Assembly: GCF_026712185.1 (NCBI RefSeq)
Contig: NZ_JAPPUX010000007.1
Span: 1-64,000 of the forward strand
Length of the DNA: 64,000 bases
Reading direction: 5' to 3'
Origin: Nocardioides pini
GTDB taxonomy: Bacteria > Actinomycetota > Actinomycetes > Propionibacteriales > Nocardioidaceae
Both the position numbers and the translations under genes were made by a program. Positions 16,361 through 25,967 of this stretch are shown here, piece by piece. The first letter of the stretch is position 1. Each line of letters begins with the position of its first letter. Under the pieces are notes generated by a model. That model ran no database searches. It saw only the letters and a program-made list of their open reading frames with translations, and had not been told where the DNA came from.

Positions 16361-19300
16361 ATGTCACCCACCACCCCGCGTCGAGGGATCGTCCGCCGAT
16401 CGTCCGTCGGCACCGCGTTGACCGCCGCGCTCGCCCTCGTCGGCAGCGTCCTGCTCGGCGTCGTCGCCGCCGTTCCTGCCCAGGCCCACGACGGGCACGG
16501 GCACGTGCTCATCTTCACCGAGGACGCGGCGGGCGACTGGCACGACGCCGCCATCGCCCAGGCCACGCCGAAGGTCAAGGCGGCCCTCGAGGCGGAGGGC
16601 ATGGCCGTCACGGTCGTCCACAAGGAGACGCCGGGTGGCTCGGAGGCCGTGTTCACCGACGAGGGCCTCGCGCCGTTCGACGCGATCCTCGTCTTCCAGG
16701 CCAACGGCGACCCCTGGAACGCCTCCGAGAAGGCGGCGCTCGAGCGCTGGCAGGCAGCGGGCAACGGCATCGCGGCGGTGCACAACGCGCTCGACATGCG
16801 CGGCAACTACCCCTGGTGGGACAACATGGTCGGCTCGCTGATGCCCGGCCACGCGCCCACCGGCACGGACCCGGGCCCGTCCGGCGTCGTGCGCAACGAG
16901 GACACCACCCACCCGTCCACCAAGCACTTCGCGGGCACCGAGGACGTGACGCGCTGGACCCGCAACGACGAGTGGTACAACTTCAGCAACAATGTGCGCG
17001 GCACCGCACACGTGCTCCAGTCCATGGACGAGACCACCTACTCAGGCGGCAACATGGGCTACGACCACCCGATCACCTGGTGCAAGCCCTACGAGGGCGG
17101 TCGCTTCTGGGGCACCGCGCTCGGCCACTTCCCCTCCCACTACGACGAGCCCGACTTCATGGCCGAGCTCGTGGGTGGCGTCAAGTACGTCGCCGGCCTC
17201 GAGGAGGGCGACTGCGGCGGCACCGTGTGGAGCAACTACGAGCGCATCCCGCTCGACCAGAACACCTCGGCCCCCTTCGCGATCGACGTGGCCGACGACG
17301 GCAAGGTCTTCTACACCGAGCTCGTCCGCGGGCAGCTGCGGATGTACGACCCGGAGTCGCAGGCCGTGACGACGGTCCTGTCGCTCCCCGTCTACTCCGG
17401 CGGCGAGGACGGCCTGCTCGGCGTCGCGCTCGACCCCGACTTCACGACCAACGGCCACATCTTCCTCTACCGGTCGGCGGAGTCGCCGAACAACGCCGAC
17501 CCCGGCAACTTCTGGTCCACCGTCTCCCGCTTCACCTTCGAGAACGGGTCCGTGGACCCCGCCTCGGAGAAGGTGATCATCAAGATCCCCGCCCGGCGTC
17601 TGCCCGACGAGCCGGGCCACACCGGCGGCGGCCTCGACATCGACGACGACGGCAACCTCTTCATCGGCGTCGGTGACGACGTCAACCCCCACTCCGAGCC
17701 CTCGGGCGGCTACGCCCCGCTCTCCGAGCGCGCCGGCACCTTCCACGACGCCCGCGAGACCTCGGCCAACACCAACGACCTGCGCGGCAAGATCCTGCGG
17801 ATCACGCCGGTCGACGAGCCGGGCGAGCCCGGCGCCGGCTCGAGCTACACGATCCCCGACGGCAACCTGTTCCCCGAGTCCGAGGACGCCGGGCGCGACA
17901 AGACGCTGCCCGAGATCTACGCCATGGGCTTCCGCAACCCGTTCCGCTTCTCCATCGACAGCGAGACCGGCTGGCTGAGCATGGCCGACTACTCGCCCGA
18001 CAACGGCACCGACGCCCCGGCCACCCGCGGCCCCGCCGGCATCGCCGAGTGGAACCTGATCAAGAGCCCGGGCAACTACGGCTGGCCGCTGTGCATGGGT
18101 GGCAACCACCAGGGCCAGAACCCCAACGGCGAGCCCTTCCGCGACGTCGACTACGGCACCACCACGCCGCTCAACCCGCCGGTCGTCGGTGACTACTTCG
18201 ACTGCGCCAAGCCGGTCAACGACTCCGTGCGCAACACCGGCCTGACCAACCTGCCCCCGGCTCGCGCCGCGGACATGTACTACGGCTACCGCCGGTCCTC
18301 GGTCGGCGCGATCCCGCAGGGCGGCGGCCTGGCCCCGATGGGCGGCCCGATCTACCGCTACGACGAGGCGCTCGAGTCCGACACCAAGTTCCCGGCGTCC
18401 TTCGACGGCAAGCCCTTCTTCTACGACTGGGCGCGCAACAAGATGTACAACATTCAGCTCAAGGACCCGGCCGCCGGCCAGGGCACCCAGGTGGAGAAGG
18501 TCAACCCCTTCCTGCCCGACGTGCCGTTCCTCGCGCCGATCGACTCCAAGTTCGGTCCCGACGGCTCGATGTACGTCCTCGACTGGGGCGGCGGCTACGG
18601 GCGTGACAACCCGACCTCGGGCCTCTACCGCATCGACTACATCAGCGGCTCGCGGTCGCCGGTGGCCCGCATCGACGCCTCCCCGGACTCCGGCCAGACG
18701 CCGCTCGAGGTGACCTTCGACGGCAGCCGGTCGAGCGACCCCGAGGACGAGGAGCTCACCTACGCGTGGGACTTCGACGGCGACGGCACGCCCGACGCGA
18801 CCGGCGTCACCGCCACGCACACCTATGACGAGGACGGTGTCTTCGACGCCCGCCTGACCGTCACCGACCCGGCCGGCAAGAGCGGTACGACGACAGTGCC
18901 GATCACGGTCGGCAACACCCGTCCCGTGGTCGAGCTCGAGACCCCGCCCGACGGCGCGTTCTTCGACTTCGGCGACGAGATCAGCTGGAAGGTGCAGGTC
19001 ACCGACCCCGAGGAGGGCGACGGTGTCGACCCGCAGGCGGTCGAGGTCCAGCCCGCGCTGGGCCACGACGACCACGCCCACCCGTTGACCGCCACCCGCG
19101 GCCTCACGGGCAGCACCGTCACGACCATCGGTGGCCACGCGGCCGACGAGAACATCTTCTACGCCGTCGACGCGCGCTACACCGACACCGGCGGCGCGGA
19201 CGGGGCCAACAAGCTCCTGGGCTCCGACACCGCCGTGATCTTCCCCAAGCTGCGGCAGGCCGAGTGGTTCGACGCCAAGTCGGACACCGCCACCCTCGCC

Positions 19301-22300
19301 CCCGGCCGTGACCCCGCCGGCGGCGGCCAGGTCGTCGTCGGCAAGGACGGTGCGTGGATCAGCTTCGAGCCGGTCAGCTTCCACCAGATCGACGCCTTCC
19401 ACCTCCGGGTGCAGGCGGCCGCCGGGGGCGGCACCATCGAGCTGCGCAAGGGCAGCCCGACCGGTGACGTGGTCGGCACGGCCGAGGTCCCGGCGACCGG
19501 GCAGCAGTTCCGCGACGTCGCGGTCGACGTCAGCGAGGTGGGCAGCGAGTCGATGGCGCTCTACCTGGTCTTCACCGGGTCGAGCGACATCAAGCTGAAC
19601 TTCACCGAGGCCATCGGCCAAGGCATCTCGCCGACGGCCAAGCCGGTCGTCGCCATCACAGAGCCGTCCGACGGCGACAAGGTCGACCCGGGCGCCGAGG
19701 TGGCCGTGGCCGCTGACGCGAGCGACGCCGACGGGTCGATCGAGAAGGTGGAGTTCTTCGCCGGCGACACCTCGATCGGTGAGGACACCACGGCGCCGTA
19801 CACCGCCACGTGGACCGCTCCCGACGAGGAGGGCCTCCACGAGATCACCGCGAAGGCCACCGACGACGACGGCAACACCACGACGTCGCGCCTCGTGCAG
19901 GTGCAGGTCGGCGAGCTCTTCGGCGACCTGGTGCCCTTCAGCAACGTCAACGGCGAGTTCGAGCGGCTCGGGTCCGGCGCCTTCCGGATCTCCGGCGCCG
20001 GCACCAACGCCTGGCAGGGCACCGACCAGTACACGACGCTGTTCAAGCCGGCCGGTGGCGACGACTCCTACGACGCGATCGTGCGGGTCGACGCCAGCTC
20101 CCTGCAGAACAACTCCGGCAAGGCGGGCCTGCTGATCCGCAACGACATGACGCAGCCCGGCACCTCGCCCGGTTACGCCATGCTCGCCTGGCGTCGCGCG
20201 AGCGGCATGGAGTTCCTCACCGACCCCGACGGCAACGGCCAGCTCAACGCCTCGGTCGCCGGCGGTGCCAGCACGACCCCGAAGTGGCTCAAGCTCAGCC
20301 GCCGCGGCGACGAGGTGTCGGCGTTCTGGTCCAACAACGGAGAGACCTGGACCCAGGTCGGCAGCGCGGTGACGCTGGCGGGCATCGCGGACACGCAGGA
20401 CGTCGGCATGTTCATCATGGCCCACGAGAACGCCGTCCGGACCGCGGACTTCTCGCAGTTCGCGATCGACACCGACCCGCAGGAGGAGGAGCCCGAGCCG
20501 GAGACCCCGAGCGAGCCCCTGACCTGCATCACGGGCCCGGTCTCCGACGAGTTCGACTCGCCGGCCCTCCTGCCCAAGTGGTCGATGCGCAACGCACCGG
20601 GCGCGCCCATCACCCAGGCCGGCGGCTCCCTGCGCCTGCCCGTCACCAACGCGGACATCAACGAGTCGAGCCCCGGTCCGGTGAGCTTCGCCGGCCAGCC
20701 CGTGCCCGCCGGCGACTGGACCGCGACCACCAAGATCACGTTGGACCACAGCTCGCACTGGCAGTGGGCCGGCCTGGTCGTGCACCAGTCGGACGACGAG
20801 TACAACAAGCTCGGCTTCGTCCGTCACCAGAACGGCACGCGCCTGGTGGAGTTCCAGTCCGAGACCGGTGGCCGGCGCACCACGCCTGCCGCGCCGGTCG
20901 TGGCGGCTGACTTCCCGAGCACGATCCACCTGCGGCTCACCAACGCCGCAGGCAAGCTCAGCGGGGCCTACTCGGCCGACGGTGGGGCCTGGACCGCGCT
21001 CGCGGGAACGCTCGACCTCAAGACCGGGTCGGGTGCCCAGATCGGCCTGATGGCTGCCGGTGACCTCGGCACCTCGCCGCGGGTGGCGCAGGTCGACTGG
21101 TTCCGGGTCACCCCGGACCGGACGCCGGGTGCGGTCGAGTCCGACGACGAGTTCGACGGCGCTGCCCTCGACGGCTGCCGGTGGGCGGAGTCGGTGCGCT
21201 ACGACTCCACCACGGCGACGGTGGCCGACGGCCACCTGAAGATCGAGACGGAGCCGGGCGACATCAACGGCAACAACCCGATCCAGCCGAGCAACTTCAT
21301 CCTGCAGGACGCTCCCGACGGTGACTGGGTGGCCGAGACCAAGTTCAAGGCCCCGCTCAAGCACCGCTACCAGCTCGCCGGCCTGCTGATGTACGGCAAC
21401 GACGACAACTACGCCAAGGCCGACATCGTGGCCTACAACGCTCCCGGCAGCGCGCTCGACCTCCGGGCCGAGCTCGCCGCCGAGAAGGGTGGCAACGGCG
21501 TCGCCGGCGGTGACGCGCTCAACATCGCCGACACCACCGAGAGCGGCTACTGGTGGGTCCAGGTCACCAAGGAGGGCACGAAGTACACGGCAGCGGTGAA
21601 ATCGACCGCGGGCCAGGACTGGACGCCCATCGGTGACGGCATCGCCTACGACGGACCGCTCAACTCGCTCGGCATCATGGCGATCGGTCCCGAGCAGGAC
21701 GAGCCGGTCACGGTGGAGTTCGACCACTTCCACCTCGACGCCGAGGGGGAGGAGCCGCCCGCCGACACGACCGCCCCGGTCACCACCGCCACCCAGGCCG
21801 TGGTCGAGGACGGCGTGCAGGTCACGCTCACCGCCACCGACGAGACGGACGGCTCCGGCGTCGCCTCGACGGAGTACCGGATCGACGAGGGTGAGTGGAC
21901 CGACTACACGGCCGCGTTCACCATCAGCGAGCCCGGCACCCACACGGTGGAGTACCGCTCCACCGACGTGGCCGGCAACGAGGAGGCCGTCAAGAGCCTC
22001 GAGGTGGTCGTCGAGGCCGCCGACGAGGACGCGCCGACCACCACCCTCACCTGGACGCCCGCCACGGCCGACGGTGAGCAGGGCTGGTACGTCACCGCGC
22101 CGAGCTTCACGCTCGACGCGGAGGACGACGGCTCGGTGGCGTCGACCAGCTACCGCATCGACGGCGGCGCGTGGACGACGTACGCCGGTGAGGTCGAGCT
22201 CGGCGACGGTGAGCACACCGTCGAGTACCGCTCGACCGACGGGGCCGGCAACGTCGAGGACGTCCAGTCCTCGCAGGTGAAGGTCGACACGGTGACACCG

Positions 22301-23311
22301 GCGACCGGGGCCACGCAGGAGAAGGCGCCGAACGGGATGCGGGTGGTGCTCGACGCCACCGACGCCACCTCGGGTGTCGCCGGGACCGAGGTCAAGGTCG
22401 ACCAGGGTGCCTGGAAGGCCTACACCGCCCCGGTCGTGGTGACCGGCGCCGGTGACCACACGGTCCGCTTCCGCTCGACCGACAAGGCCGGCAACGTGGA
22501 GGAGGAGCAGTCCCTGGCGATCACCGTCGACGGACCGCCCGCCGACACGACCGCTCCGGTGACCACCGTGCAGACCGACCCGGCCTCCCCCGGCAGTGCC
22601 GGCTGGTTCACCACGGCCCCGAGGGTGACGCTCTCCGCGACGGACGCAGACTCCGGCGTGGCGCGCACCGAGTACCGCATCGGCAACGGCGCGTGGACGG
22701 CGTACGCCGCTCCGTTCGCCATCACCGCGCAGGGCCGCCAGGTCCTCGAGGTGCGGTCGGTCGACGAGGCCGGCAACGTCGAGACGGCGCAGTCGAAGGA
22801 GATCGCGGTCGACTCCGGCGAGCCGGAGGTCACGGTCTCCGGAATCCGGGCACGCACCTACCCGAGCCACAAGGCGACGGACGTGGCGTGGACGGCGACG
22901 GACGCGACGTCCGGGGTCCGCACCGTGCGGGCCGTGCTCGACGGCGAGACCGTCGAGGCCGGCACCTGGCAGATGTGGACGCTGTCCGCGGGCCGCCACG
23001 TGCTGACCGTCACGGCCACGGACGTCGCGGGCAACACCGGCTCGCGCACGGTGGTCTTCACCGTCCAGCCGACCGGCGCGTCGCTGAAGAAGGTCGTCAA
23101 GACCGTGGCGTCCGACGGCGAGATCGGTCCCAAGCTCGCCAACAAGCTGCTGCAGGCCGACAAGGACGCCCGCAAGGCCGAGCGGTCGGGCAACCGGAAG
23201 GCGGCGAAGAAGGAGCTGAAGCAGCTGCGCAAGCTGGTCCGCACCAAGGTCGACGGGGAGCTCCGCGCCGCCCTGCTCGCCCAGGTGAGGGAGCGCCTGG
23301 CGAAGCGGTGA
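16361..23311 (+). CDS. Giant secreted ThuA / PQQ-type sugar dehydrogenase multidomain protein
   Basis: A 2316-aa exported protein. A Sec signal peptide (RRSSVGTALTAALALVGSVL, ending near AQAHD at residue about 46) is followed by: a ThuA domain (about 48-285); a glucose/sorbosone dehydrogenase six-bladed propeller (about 290-764, with GEDGLLGVALDPDF and GFRNPFRFSID); a PKD domain (about 766-850, YAWDFDGDG); a CBM6-like domain (about 967-1090); an Ig-like domain (about 1095-1184); three concanavalin-like/DUF1349-like modules (about 1187-1795); about five Ig-like repeats with STEYRID and HTVEYRSTD motifs (about 1804-2236); and a helical Lys-rich C-terminus resembling a FIMAH domain. No LPXTG or membrane anchor is present. 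It probably oxidises carbohydrate outside the cell while bound to polysaccharide. The start ATG follows TCTGGAGG. Confidence 0.88.
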   Translation: MSPTTPRRGIVRRSSVGTALTAALALVGSVLLGVVAAVPAQAHDGHGHVLIFTEDAAGDWHDAAIAQATPKVKAALEAEGMAVTVVHKETPGGSEAVFTDEGLAPFDAILVFQANGDPWNASEKAALERWQAAGNGIAAVHNALDMRGNYPWWDNMVGSLMPGHAPTGTDPGPSGVVRNEDTTHPSTKHFAGTEDVTRWTRNDEWYNFSNNVRGTAHVLQSMDETTYSGGNMGYDHPITWCKPYEGGRFWGTALGHFPSHYDEPDFMAELVGGVKYVAGLEEGDCGGTVWSNYERIPLDQNTSAPFAIDVADDGKVFYTELVRGQLRMYDPESQAVTTVLSLPVYSGGEDGLLGVALDPDFTTNGHIFLYRSAESPNNADPGNFWSTVSRFTFENGSVDPASEKVIIKIPARRLPDEPGHTGGGLDIDDDGNLFIGVGDDVNPHSEPSGGYAPLSERAGTFHDARETSANTNDLRGKILRITPVDEPGEPGAGSSYTIPDGNLFPESEDAGRDKTLPEIYAMGFRNPFRFSIDSETGWLSMADYSPDNGTDAPATRGPAGIAEWNLIKSPGNYGWPLCMGGNHQGQNPNGEPFRDVDYGTTTPLNPPVVGDYFDCAKPVNDSVRNTGLTNLPPARAADMYYGYRRSSVGAIPQGGGLAPMGGPIYRYDEALESDTKFPASFDGKPFFYDWARNKMYNIQLKDPAAGQGTQVEKVNPFLPDVPFLAPIDSKFGPDGSMYVLDWGGGYGRDNPTSGLYRIDYISGSRSPVARIDASPDSGQTPLEVTFDGSRSSDPEDEELTYAWDFDGDGTPDATGVTATHTYDEDGVFDARLTVTDPAGKSGTTTVPITVGNTRPVVELETPPDGAFFDFGDEISWKVQVTDPEEGDGVDPQAVEVQPALGHDDHAHPLTATRGLTGSTVTTIGGHAADENIFYAVDARYTDTGGADGANKLLGSDTAVIFPKLRQAEWFDAKSDTATLAPGRDPAGGGQVVVGKDGAWISFEPVSFHQIDAFHLRVQAAAGGGTIELRKGSPTGDVVGTAEVPATGQQFRDVAVDVSEVGSESMALYLVFTGSSDIKLNFTEAIGQGISPTAKPVVAITEPSDGDKVDPGAEVAVAADASDADGSIEKVEFFAGDTSIGEDTTAPYTATWTAPDEEGLHEITAKATDDDGNTTTSRLVQVQVGELFGDLVPFSNVNGEFERLGSGAFRISGAGTNAWQGTDQYTTLFKPAGGDDSYDAIVRVDASSLQNNSGKAGLLIRNDMTQPGTSPGYAMLAWRRASGMEFLTDPDGNGQLNASVAGGASTTPKWLKLSRRGDEVSAFWSNNGETWTQVGSAVTLAGIADTQDVGMFIMAHENAVRTADFSQFAIDTDPQEEEPEPETPSEPLTCITGPVSDEFDSPALLPKWSMRNAPGAPITQAGGSLRLPVTNADINESSPGPVSFAGQPVPAGDWTATTKITLDHSSHWQWAGLVVHQSDDEYNKLGFVRHQNGTRLVEFQSETGGRRTTPAAPVVAADFPSTIHLRLTNAAGKLSGAYSADGGAWTALAGTLDLKTGSGAQIGLMAAGDLGTSPRVAQVDWFRVTPDRTPGAVESDDEFDGAALDGCRWAESVRYDSTTATVADGHLKIETEPGDINGNNPIQPSNFILQDAPDGDWVAETKFKAPLKHRYQLAGLLMYGNDDNYAKADIVAYNAPGSALDLRAELAAEKGGNGVAGGDALNIADTTESGYWWVQVTKEGTKYTAAVKSTAGQDWTPIGDGIAYDGPLNSLGIMAIGPEQDEPVTVEFDHFHLDAEGEEPPADTTAPVTTATQAVVEDGVQVTLTATDETDGSGVASTEYRIDEGEWTDYTAAFTISEPGTHTVEYRSTDVAGNEEAVKSLEVVVEAADEDAPTTTLTWTPATADGEQGWYVTAPSFTLDAEDDGSVASTSYRIDGGAWTTYAGEVELGDGEHTVEYRSTDGAGNVEDVQSSQVKVDTVTPATGATQEKAPNGMRVVLDATDATSGVAGTEVKVDQGAWKAYTAPVVVTGAGDHTVRFRSTDKAGNVEEEQSLAITVDGPPADTTAPVTTVQTDPASPGSAGWFTTAPRVTLSATDADSGVARTEYRIGNGAWTAYAAPFAITAQGRQVLEVRSVDEAGNVETAQSKEIAVDSGEPEVTVSGIRARTYPSHKATDVAWTATDATSGVRTVRAVLDGETVEAGTWQMWTLSAGRHVLTVTATDVAGNTGSRTVVFTVQPTGASLKKVVKTVASDGEIGPKLANKLLQADKDARKAERSGNRKAAKKELKQLRKLVRTKVDGELRAALLAQVRERLAKR

Positions 23312-23336
23312 GCCGGCAGGTCCGCCACTGAGACTG

Positions 23337-23374
23337 GCCGGGCCCGGGGAGGGTGCCTCTTCCCCGGGCCCGGC
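23337..23374 (+). terminator. Terminator after giant secreted protein gene
   Basis: A perfect 14-bp GC stem (GCCGGGCCCGGGGA and its complement, 10-nt loop) followed by TGTTCC, 26 bp after the stop codon. Confidence 0.75.
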
Positions 23375-23476
23375 TGTTCCATGCTCGCTGGGTGCCCGCG
23401 TCCGACCGTGCCCGGCCACACCTCGGGCGCCTGACTGTGGTGCCCGCCCACACGGTGGCGGCGGTCACACCCCCGC

Positions 23477-23482
23477 TAGGGT
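23477..23482 (+). promoter_or_regulatory. -10 box of CoA-transferase operon, leaderless spacing
   Basis: TAGGGT then 7 nt then ATG 23490, the same arrangement as at dnaX and the DUF4177 gene. Confidence 0.6.
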
Positions 23483-23489
23483 CTCGGGC

Positions 23490-24311
23490 ATGGACAAAGT
23501 GGTCTCTTCTGCGGCCGAGGCGGTCGCCGACATCCCGGACGGCGCGACGCTCGCGGTCGGCGGGTTCGGCCTCTCCGGCATCCCCTCGGTGCTCATCGAC
23601 GCGATCCTCGAGGCGGGGACGACCGACCTCGAGGCGGTCTCCAACAACTGCGGCGTGGACGAGTGGGGACTGGGTCGCCTGCTCTTCGCCAAGCGGATCC
23701 GGCGGATGATCTCCTCCTACGTGGGGGAGAACAAGGAGTTCGCCCGGCAGTACCTGCACGGCGAGCTCGAGGTCGAGCTGACGCCGCAGGGCACGCTCGC
23801 CGAGCGGATGCGCGCGGGTGGGTCGGGCATCCCCGGCTTCTACACCGCGACCGGCGTCGGCACCCAGGTCGCCGAGGGCGGACTTCCCTGGAAGTACGAC
23901 GACGCGGGCAACGTCATCGTCTCGTCGCCGCCGAAGGAGACCAAGGTGTTCTCCACCCCCGAAGGGGACAAGGAGTACGTCCTCGAGGAGGCCATCGTCG
24001 CCGACTTCGGCCTGGTCCGGGCCTGGAAGGGCGACCGGCACGGCAACCTGATCTACCGGCAGTCCGCGCGCAACTTCAACCCGCTGGCCGCCATGTGCGG
24101 GCGGGTGACGATCGCGGAGGTCGAGGAGCTCGTCGAGCCGGGCGAGCTCGACCCGAACGACATCCACACCCCCGGCGTCTACGTGCAGCGGGTGGTGGCG
24201 CTGACGCCCGAGCAGGCGGCGGACAAGAAGATCGAGAAGGTGACGACCCGGCCGCGGCCGACCGACGCCGCGCCGGCCGAGGACGCCGCGACGCACGGAC
24301 TGGGAGGCTGA
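23490..24311 (+). CDS. 3-oxoacid CoA-transferase subunit A
   Basis: Alpha subunit of a succinyl-CoA:3-ketoacid or similar CoA-transferase, which moves CoA between succinyl-CoA and acetoacetate-type acids. The 273-aa protein has the CoA-binding GGFGLSGIP loop (residues about 24-32), VSNNCGVDEWGLGRLL, SYVGENKEFARQYL, LTPQGTLAERMRAGGSGIP and GFYTATGVGT, all typical of ScoA/AtoD-type subunits. The C-terminal 25 residues are an Ala/Thr/Pro-rich extension. The B subunit starts 1 bp after its stop. The -10 box suggests a leaderless message. The substrate cannot be fixed from sequence; ketone-body or branched-acid degradation is likely. Confidence 0.93.
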   Translation: MDKVVSSAAEAVADIPDGATLAVGGFGLSGIPSVLIDAILEAGTTDLEAVSNNCGVDEWGLGRLLFAKRIRRMISSYVGENKEFARQYLHGELEVELTPQGTLAERMRAGGSGIPGFYTATGVGTQVAEGGLPWKYDDAGNVIVSSPPKETKVFSTPEGDKEYVLEEAIVADFGLVRAWKGDRHGNLIYRQSARNFNPLAAMCGRVTIAEVEELVEPGELDPNDIHTPGVYVQRVVALTPEQAADKKIEKVTTRPRPTDAAPAEDAATHGLGG

Positions 24312-24312
24312 C

Positions 24313-24981
24313 ATGGGCTGGACACGTGAGCAGATGGCGGCCCGCGCCGCCTCGGAGCTGCAGGACGGCTCCTACGTCAATCTCGGCATCGGGCTGCCGA
24401 CGCTGGTGCCCAACTACGTCGCCGACGACGTCGAGCTGGTGCTGCAGTCGGAGAACGGCATCCTCGGCGTGGGGGCGTACCCGTTCGAGGGCGACGAGGA
24501 CGCCGACCTGATCAACGCGGGCAAGGAGACGGTGACGCTGCGCAAGGGCGCGTCGTTCTTCGACTCCGCGCAGTCGTTCGGGATGATCCGCGGCGGCAAG
24601 ATCGACGCCGCGATCCTCGGCGCGATGCAGGTCTCGGCCGTGGGTGACATCGCCAACTGGATGATCCCCGGCAAGATGGTCAAGGGCATGGGTGGCGCGA
24701 TGGACCTCGTCCACGGCGCCAAGCGCGTGATCGTGCTGATGGAGCACACCGCCAAGGACGGCTCGTTGAAGATCCTCGACGAGTGCGACCTGCCCTACAC
24801 CGGCAAGCGCGTGGTGCAGCGCATCATCACCGACCTGGCTGTCATCGACGTGATCGACCCGGCGACCGGCGAGGTCGCCCCGTCCGGCACCGCTGGCGAC
24901 CGGGCGCTCAAGCTCGTCGAGCTCGCCCCGGGTGTCACCGAGGATGAGGTGCGGGAGAAGACGCAGCCGCCGTTGGTCTGA
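24313..24981 (+). CDS. 3-oxoacid CoA-transferase subunit B
   Basis: A 222-aa beta subunit. GIGLPTLVPNYV is followed by the catalytic glutamate in SENGILGVG (residue about 51), which forms the CoA thioester. GGKIDAAILGAMQVS, GDIANWMIPGKMVKGMGGAMDL and the C-terminal LKLVELAPGVTEDEV are family hallmarks. It follows subunit A by 1 bp with the ribosome binding site inside the A coding end (GGGAGG). A family A repeat element begins 5 bp after the stop codon and may act as its terminator. Confidence 0.94.
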   Translation: MGWTREQMAARAASELQDGSYVNLGIGLPTLVPNYVADDVELVLQSENGILGVGAYPFEGDEDADLINAGKETVTLRKGASFFDSAQSFGMIRGGKIDAAILGAMQVSAVGDIANWMIPGKMVKGMGGAMDLVHGAKRVIVLMEHTAKDGSLKILDECDLPYTGKRVVQRIITDLAVIDVIDPATGEVAPSGTAGDRALKLVELAPGVTEDEVREKTQPPLV

Positions 24982-24986
24982 TCGGT

Positions 24987-25068
24987 CTGGAGTCACCGGA
25001 TATCCGGTGACTTCCCTGCTTCGAGGTCGAGATCTCGGCCTCGAAGCAGGGAACTCGGGTGCGAAGCA
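24987..25068 (+). repeat. Repeat family A, copy 1 (palindrome plus hairpin)
   Basis: CTGGA is followed by the perfect palindrome GTCACCGGATATCCGGTGAC (24992-25011), then a 38-bp near-perfect inverted repeat (25014-25051) with arms CCCTGCTTCGAGGTCG and CGGCCTCGAAGCAGGG around an AGATCT core, then AACTCGGGTGCGAAGCAC. It lies 5 bp after the CoA-transferase B stop and in its orientation. Other copies are at 34712-34793 and 46130-46208. Confidence 0.9.
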
Positions 25069-25082
25069 CGATCGCGCTCGGC

Positions 25083-25137
25083 CCTGCCCGCAACGTACTG
25101 CTCGCGCGCCGAGGACCTCGGGGTCCAGAGCCCGCTC
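25083..25137 (-). pseudogene. Decayed duplicate of the 3' end of the gene at 25968-26876
   Basis: About 55 bp here align with 26001-26056 at roughly 80 percent, including 18 identical bases (GAGGACCTCGGGGTCCAG) and the flanking CCTGCCCGC and ACTGCTCG. On the minus strand this corresponds to the C-terminal ALDPEVLRELEQW part of that gene, with small deletions that break the frame. It forms a direct repeat flanking the collagen-like gene. The 25138-25263 segment up to that gene has no other recognisable content. Confidence 0.55.
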
Positions 25138-25263
25138 CCGCACCGGGCCAAGAGTCCCGGTTCGGACGGGACCGGACGCCCTTCCGCGGCCACGACGCCG
25201 TACCTAGCGTCGGTGGCTCGAGGCCGAGCACGTGAGCGCGGCCGCAACGGGAGGAGCCGGAGG

Positions 25264-25911
25264 ATGCGAGTCTTCACGAGCGGTCGCTACGCAGCGGTCA
25301 CGTCCACACTCGCGCTGGTGGTGGCGTGCGGAGGAGCGTCGTACGCGGCCATCGTCGTCACCGGTGCGCAGATCAAGGACAACACGGTCAGCACGCAGGA
25401 CATCAAGGACCGGACGATCAAGACGAAGGACATCTCGGCCGGCACGAAGGATGCGCTTGCGGGCGAGGTCGGTCCGGCTGGTCCCGCAGGAGCGACGGGT
25501 GCGGTGGGTCCGTCCGGACCTGCCGGCCCAGCGGGACCTGCAGGCGGGTCGTACCCGTCCAAGGTGTACTCGGTCGCTGCCGAGAACTTCACGTGGATGG
25601 TGCCCGGGTCGCTGCAGCAGGTGGCCTCGCTGCCAGTCCCGGCGGGCACGTACGCCGCCTTCGCGAAGGCGACGATCGGCACCAACGGCAGCGGTGGCGG
25701 CCACGTGCAGTGCGAGCTGAGCGGGGGAGGACAGGTCGACCGGCAGCTGGTCACCAACGACGGGCCCGGTTACGCGTACGAGGTGACGTACACGCAGATC
25801 GTCTTCACCACGGACACAGCGACCGACGTCGCGCTCTCCTGCTTCGGCACGAGCGCGAACTACGTCCACATGGAGAAGGTGACCGCCATCAGCGTCGCCT
25901 CCGCAGGCTGA
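25264..25911 (+). CDS. Secreted or membrane-anchored collagen-like protein
   Basis: A 215-aa protein. The N-terminal hydrophobic segment YAAVTSTLALVVACGGASYA is a signal peptide or anchor. A polar stretch with repeated K-D units (IKDNTVSTQDIKDRTIKTKD) follows, then about ten Gly-X-Y triplets (GPAGPAGATGAVGPSGPAG, residues about 79-105) and a beta-rich C-terminal domain with two cysteines (VQCELSGG and LSCFGTS). This layout (IKDNTV motif, short collagen stretch, beta domain) recurs in secreted actinobacterial proteins of unknown role. The start ATG 25264 follows GGGAGGAGCCGGAGG. It lies between a family A repeat and the convergent gene at 25968, flanked by a partial direct duplication. Confidence 0.8.
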   Translation: MRVFTSGRYAAVTSTLALVVACGGASYAAIVVTGAQIKDNTVSTQDIKDRTIKTKDISAGTKDALAGEVGPAGPAGATGAVGPSGPAGPAGPAGGSYPSKVYSVAAENFTWMVPGSLQQVASLPVPAGTYAAFAKATIGTNGSGGGHVQCELSGGGQVDRQLVTNDGPGYAYEVTYTQIVFTTDTATDVALSCFGTSANYVHMEKVTAISVASAG

Positions 25912-25967
25912 CGCAGCGCGACCGACCTCGTCCGGCCCGGGAGGTGGGCCTGCCGCCGCTGGTCCGA

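Noticed and set aside
17042..23419. 2125-aa open frame on the minus strand
   Set aside because: It is antisense to the well-supported giant secreted protein and has the Val/Gly/Arg/Asp-rich make-up of a GC-rich shadow frame with no domain.
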